Below, piece by piece: positions 60,234 through 64,000 of a stretch of 64,000 nucleotides of DNA. This DNA is from Solirubrobacter phytolaccae (GTDB lineage Bacteria > Actinomycetota > Thermoleophilia > Solirubrobacterales > Solirubrobacteraceae): assembly GCF_027587195.1 (NCBI RefSeq), contig NZ_JAPDDP010000026.1, forward strand, positions 1 to 64,000. The letters are read 5' to 3'. The stretch's first letter is position 1, and every line of letters starts with the position of its first letter. The notes under the pieces were generated by a model. That model made no database searches. It was given only the letters and a program-made list of their open reading frames with translations, and was not told the origin of the DNA. The translations under genes and the position numbers were made by a program.

Positions 60234-61519
60234 CAGCCGTGGGGGTCGAGCGTGAACACGGTGCCGCCGATCTCGACGTCGTCGCCGGGCTCGAACCCGG
60301 CGCGCTCGAGCGCGGTGATCACACCCATCCGCCGCAGCCGGTTCTCGACCAGCGCCTGCGCCTCCTCGTTCTCGAGGTCCCAGCGCAGGAACAGGCGCTC
60401 GACGGCCTCGCCCGTGACGATCCACTCGCGGGCCGGGCCGCGCGTGATGTCGAACGACGGACGGCCCTTGACGGGACGGAAGACCGCGAACTCGGCCACC
60501 TCGTCCTCGCCCGAGCCCTCGGCCTCCGGGGGCGCGACGGGCACGCGTTCCAGCAGCTCGCCGCGCAGCTCACTCAGGCCGATCGACGTCGCGCTGGACG
60601 TCACGAGCACCGGGAAGGCGACGCGCTCGCGCCACTCCACGGCGGCCTGCGCGGCCACCTCCGGCGTCACGAGGTCGGCCTTGCTCAACGCCAGCAGGCG
60701 CGGGAGCGAGGCCAGGCGCGGGTCGTGCTCGGCGAGCTCGCGCTCGATCACCTCGAAGTTCTGCACCGGGTCCGAGCCGTCCAGCGGCGCGAGATCGAGC
60801 ACGTGCACGAGCAGCCGCGTGCGCTCCACGTGCGCGAGGAAGTCGTGACCCAGGCCGGCGCCCTCGGACGCGCCCTCGATGAGGCCCGGGATGTCGGCGA
60901 GCACGAGCTGACGATCGTCGGCCTCGATCGTGCCCAGCACCGGGACCAGCGTCGTGAACGGGTACGCGGCGACTTTTGGCTGCGCCCGGGTCATCGTCGA
61001 CAGCAGCGAGGACTTGCCGGCGTTCGGGAGCCCGACGAGGCCGACGTCGGCGAGCAGCTTGAGCCGCAGCTCGACGAGGCCCTCCTCCCCCGGCAGACCG
61101 CGCTCGGCGAGCCGCGGCGCCTGGCGCGTCGCGGTCGCGAAGGTCTTGTTGCCGCGCCCGCCCGGGCCGCCCTTGGCGAGCGTGATCTCCTGGCCGGGCC
61201 GGACGAGGTCGTACTCGCGCCCGTCCCAGCGCTCGACGGTGGTGCCGGGCGGCACGGGAACGACGAGCCGCTCGCCGTCGGCGCCGTGCATGAGCTTGCC
61301 CATGCCGTGCCCGCCGCGATCGGCCTTGTAGCGCCCGCGGCGCCGGAAGGACTGCAGGTCGCGCAGCGAGTCGTCGCAGCGCAGGACGACGTCGCCGCCG
61401 CGCCCGCCGTCGCCGCCGTCGGGCCCGCCCTTGGGCACGCGGGACTCGCGCCGGAACGACATCGAGCCGTCGCCGCCGCGCCCAGCTTCCACTTCGATAC
61501 GTGCGCGATCAGCGAGCAT
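60233..61519 (-). CDS. obg: GTPase Obg (CgtA)
   Basis: A 428-residue ribosome-assembly GTPase. The Gly-rich Obg fold (about 1-157) includes FRRESRVPKGGPDGGDGG and AKGGPGGRGN. The G domain has GLPNAGKSS, DIPGLIEGASEGAGLGH and SKADL. The OCT domain at the C-terminus (about 345-428) is present. It forms obg-proB, as in many bacteria, but the usual upstream rplU-rpmA pair is replaced here by a divergent SDR gene. Confidence 0.96.
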   Translation of the reverse strand: MLADRARIEVEAGRGGDGSMSFRRESRVPKGGPDGGDGGRGGDVVLRCDDSLRDLQSFRRRGRYKADRGGHGMGKLMHGADGERLVVPVPPGTTVERWDGREYDLVRPGQEITLAKGGPGGRGNKTFATATRQAPRLAERGLPGEEGLVELRLKLLADVGLVGLPNAGKSSLLSTMTRAQPKVAAYPFTTLVPVLGTIEADDRQLVLADIPGLIEGASEGAGLGHDFLAHVERTRLLVHVLDLAPLDGSDPVQNFEVIERELAEHDPRLASLPRLLALSKADLVTPEVAAQAAVEWRERVAFPVLVTSSATSIGLSELRGELLERVPVAPPEAEGSGEDEVAEFAVFRPVKGRPSFDITRGPAREWIVTGEAVERLFLRWDLENEEAQALVENRLRRMGVITALERAGFEPGDDVEIGGTVFTLDPHG

Positions 61520-61542
61520 TGGTCCGGGTAACGATAGGAACC

Positions 61543-62217
61543 ATGGACGATCGCGTGTTCCTGATCGCCGGCGCTTCGAGCGGAATCGGCGCCGCCACCG
61601 CCCGCCAAGCGGCCGAGGCGGGCTACCGCGTCGTGCTCGCCGCGCGCTCCGTCGACAAGCTCGAGACGCTCGCGGACAAGACCGGCGGGCTCGTCGTGCA
61701 GACCGACGTCGGCGAGTACGCCGAGGTCGAGGCCCTCGCCAAACGCACCCTCGACCAGTTCGGCCGGATCGACGTCGTGTTCGCCAACGCGGGCGTCGGC
61801 CACCCGCGCGGCTTCGAGGCCGGTGACCCCGCAGACGCCAAGCAGATGGTGATCACGAACGTGTTCGGCATCTACGCGACGATCCGCGCGACGGCCGCCG
61901 CGCTGCGAGCGTCGAAGGGCCACCTCGTGATCACCAGCAGCATCGCCGGCCGCCGCGCGCTGAAGGGCTCGCTCTACAGCGCCACGAAGTTCGCCGTCAC
62001 CGGCATGGCCGAGGCCGCGCGCCAGGACTTCAACGGCACCGGCGTGCGTACGACGCTCATCTCACCCGGCATGGTCGAGACGCCGGGCTTCAGCCACGAG
62101 CTCGACAACGTGCTGACCGCCGACGACATCGCCCGCGCGGTGATGTTCGCCGTCGCGCAGCCGCCGCACGTGGACCTCAACGAGATCCTCGTGCGGCCGA
62201 CTGCACAGGAGAGCTAG
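61543..62217 (+). CDS. short-chain dehydrogenase/reductase
   Basis: A 224-residue classical SDR. The cofactor motif is GASSGIG (10-16), the structural NAG is in FANAGVG, and the catalytic Ser-Tyr-Lys is in ITSSIAG and YSATK. Acidic residues after the second strand are absent (LAARSVDK has Arg), which favours NADP(H). ATG 61543 with AGGAA upstream. Substrate unknown. Confidence 0.9.
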   Translation: MDDRVFLIAGASSGIGAATARQAAEAGYRVVLAARSVDKLETLADKTGGLVVQTDVGEYAEVEALAKRTLDQFGRIDVVFANAGVGHPRGFEAGDPADAKQMVITNVFGIYATIRATAAALRASKGHLVITSSIAGRRALKGSLYSATKFAVTGMAEAARQDFNGTGVRTTLISPGMVETPGFSHELDNVLTADDIARAVMFAVAQPPHVDLNEILVRPTAQES

Positions 62218-62288
62218 CGAGTTCGCCCGGCGCTCGCGCCCTGGGGGCGCTGGGCGAACTCGCCGAAGCATCGCCCTCTGGGCGATGC
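62217..62288. terminator. double hairpin between convergent SDR and lpd genes
   Basis: A 12-bp stem GCGAGTTCGCCC (62217-62228) with GGGCGAACTCGC (62252-62263) encloses a second GCGCCC/GGGCGC stem. Next to it is GCATCGCCC (62268-62276) with GGGCGATGC (62280-62288), loop TCT. Together they fill the 73-base gap and can end both transcripts. Confidence 0.7.
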
Positions 62289-62290
62289 GA

Positions 62291-64000
62291 CTAGTCCTTC
62301 TTGGGGCGCTTGCGCTTGGGCATGATGTCCGTGATCGTGCCCTCCGCCGCCTCGGCGGAGAAGCCGACGGTCTCGGACAGCGTCGGGTGCGGGTGGATCG
62401 TCAGGCCGATGTCCTCGGCGTCCAGGCCCGCTTCGATCGCGAGGACGGTCTCCGCGAGCAGCTCGCCCGCGTTGACGCCGACGATGCCCGCGCCGAGGAC
62501 CCGATGCGTCTCGGGCTCGACGATCAGCTTCGTGAGGCCGTCGGAGCGGCCGATGCTCAAAGCACGGCCCGACGCCGCCCACGGGAAGGCGCCGACCTCG
62601 TACTCGATCCCCTCGGCCTTGGCCTGGGTCTCGGTGAGCCCCGTCCAGGCGACCTCCGGGTCCGTGTAGGCCACGGACGGGATCGAGCGGACGTCCCAGG
62701 AGACGTCGTGGCCCGCGATCACCTCGGCCGCGAGCACGCCCTCGTGGGTGGCCTTGTGGGCGAGCATCGGCTCGCCGCGGACGTCGCCGATCGAGAAGAT
62801 GTGCGGGACGTTCGTACGCATCTGCAGGTCGGACTCGATGAAGCCGCGGTCGCTGACGGCCACGCCCGCCGCCTCGGCGCCGATGACCTTGCCGTTGGGA
62901 CGGCGGCCGACGGCCACGAGGATCTTGTCGAACGTCTCGACGTTCTCGCCGAACTTGACTTTCAGGCCGTCCGGGGTCGCCTCGACCGACTCCACGCCGG
63001 TCTTGAGGTGGATCGCCTCGTAGCGGCCCTTGATGCGCTTCTCGAGCACCCGCACGAGGTCCTTGTCCGCGCCCGGGATGAGCTGGTCGAGCAGCTCGAC
63101 GACCGTGACCTTCGAGCCCAGCGCGTCGTAGACCGTCGCCATCTCGAGGCCGATGATGCCGCCGCCGATCACCAGCAGCCGCTCCGGGATGTCCTGCACC
63201 TCGAGGGCACCGGTGGAGTCGATGATGCGGTCGTCCTCGGGCAGGAACGGCAGCGTCGCCGCCTCCGAGCCGGAGGCGATGATGCAGTGCTCGAAGCCGA
63301 CGACGGTGTCGCCGACCTTGATCGAGTTCGGCGAGGTGAACTCGCCCGTGCCGCGCACGACCGTCACCTTGCGCTGCTTGGCGAGGCTCTCGAGGCCGCC
63401 GGTGAGGCGCCCGACGACGTCCTCCTTCCATCCGCGTACGTGGTCGATGTCGATCGTCGGCTTGCCGAACGAGACGCCCATCTCGGACATCTCCTCGGCC
63501 TCGGACAGCACCTTCGCGACGTGCAGGAGCGCCTTGGACGGGATGCAGCCGACGTTCAGGCACACGCCGCCGAGCCGCTCGCCGCGGTCGATCATGGCCA
63601 CGCTCAGGCCGAGATCGGCGGCGCGGAACGCGGCCGTGTAGCCACCCGGACCGGCGCCGAGCACGACGACCTGGACCTTGACGTCCGCGTCTTCCGGGAT
63701 GCCGGAGGACGTGGGCGCGGCGGCCGGAGCCGGAGCCGACTCGGCGGCCGGAGCGGGCGCCTCCTCGGCCTTCTCCTCGACGGTGCCGCCCTCGGGCTTG
63801 GCCTCCTCCGGCGCGGCGGCCTCGGCGGCCTCCAGCGTCAGGATCGTCGAGCCCTCGGCGACCTTGTCGCCCACGGCCACGGTGATGTCCGTGACCTTGC
63901 CCGCGGCCGGCGACGGCACTTCCATCGTCGCCTTGTCGGACTCGAGGACGACCAGCGGGGTCTCCTCCTCGACCTCGTCACCGACGGCGACGAGGATCTC
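62291..64000 (-). CDS. lpdA: dihydrolipoamide dehydrogenase with N-terminal lipoyl domain (partial)
   Basis: Runs off the right edge; 569 codons are present. The visible start is a lipoyl domain with the modifiable lysine in LESDKATMEVP. An acidic Ala/Pro/Glu linker (about residues 62-105 of the fragment) follows. The flavoprotein then has VVVLGAGPGGYTAA (FAD), the redox disulfide GGVCLNVGCIPSK, NAD motif VIGGGIIGLEMA, GDVRGEPMLAHKA, and catalytic HPHPTLSE. This is the E3 subunit of pyruvate or other 2-oxo acid dehydrogenase complexes. A self-carried lipoyl domain occurs in some bacterial E3 proteins. The tail is Lys-rich (PKRKRPKKD). Confidence 0.94.
   Translation of the reverse strand, partial: EILVAVGDEVEEETPLVVLESDKATMEVPSPAAGKVTDITVAVGDKVAEGSTILTLEAAEAAAPEEAKPEGGTVEEKAEEAPAPAAESAPAPAAAPTSSGIPEDADVKVQVVVLGAGPGGYTAAFRAADLGLSVAMIDRGERLGGVCLNVGCIPSKALLHVAKVLSEAEEMSEMGVSFGKPTIDIDHVRGWKEDVVGRLTGGLESLAKQRKVTVVRGTGEFTSPNSIKVGDTVVGFEHCIIASGSEAATLPFLPEDDRIIDSTGALEVQDIPERLLVIGGGIIGLEMATVYDALGSKVTVVELLDQLIPGADKDLVRVLEKRIKGRYEAIHLKTGVESVEATPDGLKVKFGENVETFDKILVAVGRRPNGKVIGAEAAGVAVSDRGFIESDLQMRTNVPHIFSIGDVRGEPMLAHKATHEGVLAAEVIAGHDVSWDVRSIPSVAYTDPEVAWTGLTETQAKAEGIEYEVGAFPWAASGRALSIGRSDGLTKLIVEPETHRVLGAGIVGVNAGELLAETVLAIEAGLDAEDIGLTIHPHPTLSETVGFSAEAAEGTITDIMPKRKRPKKD

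Overview
This window is high-GC chromosomal DNA of a soil-type actinobacterium. Gene content and style suggest the Thermoleophilia/Solirubrobacterales (Solirubrobacter or Conexibacter relatives). The basis is Actinobacteria-like HadA/HadB dehydratase halves, HisIE fused at the head of a trp operon, Ala/Pro-rich protein tails, many GTG and TTG starts, and large secreted beta-propeller and nuclease proteins. That placement is an inference; no rRNA gene is present to confirm it. About 96 percent of the window is protein coding. The only stretch over 300 bases without a gene is 183-839, which holds nested inverted repeats. I see no CRISPR array, insertion sequence, phage gene or recognisable defence system.

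Layout. 1-182: two broken gene ends that disagree with each other (an antisense IF-2 fragment running into an Ala/Pro-rich C-terminal tail). 295-836: two inverted copies of a ~150-bp hairpin-bearing element. 840-3459: a DHA2-type efflux pump, a TIGR01777 epimerase and a small membrane-anchored protein. 3473-8930 (minus): a complete branched-chain amino acid ABC transporter (livK-livH-livM-livG-livF) plus a coupled 84-residue membrane protein. 9066-18497 (minus): one long run of genes: GGDEF-EAL protein, 7-TM His-rich membrane protein, hisIE, trpE-G-D-C-F-B-A and a 54-residue membrane protein, giving all enzymes from chorismate to tryptophan. 18452-20457 (minus): FAD reductase plus squalene/phytoene synthase-like enzyme. 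20489-23320 (plus): ArsA-like ATPase plus two bPH2-domain membrane proteins. 23289-25049: metallophosphoesterase with a membrane tail.

25082-27751 (minus) is the yqeY-phoH-ybeY-era RNA/ribosome maintenance cluster. 27792-29904 holds a DUF192 protein, an EamA transporter and a threonine dehydratase. 29980-37828 (minus) is a tight run murJ-lepA-hadA-hadB-hrcA-dnaJ-prmA-prmA joining cell-wall lipid flipping, translation, fatty-acid dehydration and protein folding. 37882-39043 (plus) carries rpsT and two free-standing L7/L12 C-terminal-domain proteins. Then come a GH15 glycosidase, holA, and two large secreted proteins facing each other (42102-44819 and 44883-47633) that share the same C-terminal domain. 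comEA-comEC (DNA uptake), leuS, tRNA-Ala(GGC), and the proA-nadD-rsfS and obg-proB blocks follow, interrupted by a guanine deaminase and a secreted PKD protein on the other strand. The window closes with an SDR and the 3' part of a lipoyl-domain dihydrolipoamide dehydrogenase.

Genes are densely packed. At most operon junctions the stop and start codons overlap by 4 nt (ATGA, GTGA or TTGA), which implies translational coupling and was used here to choose start codons. The most unusual signals are the inverted hairpin element at 295-836, the C-terminal domain shared by the two convergent secreted proteins, the tandem L7/L12-CTD proteins, the tandem PrmA paralogues, and the coupled GGDEF-EAL / 7-TM pair ahead of his/trp.
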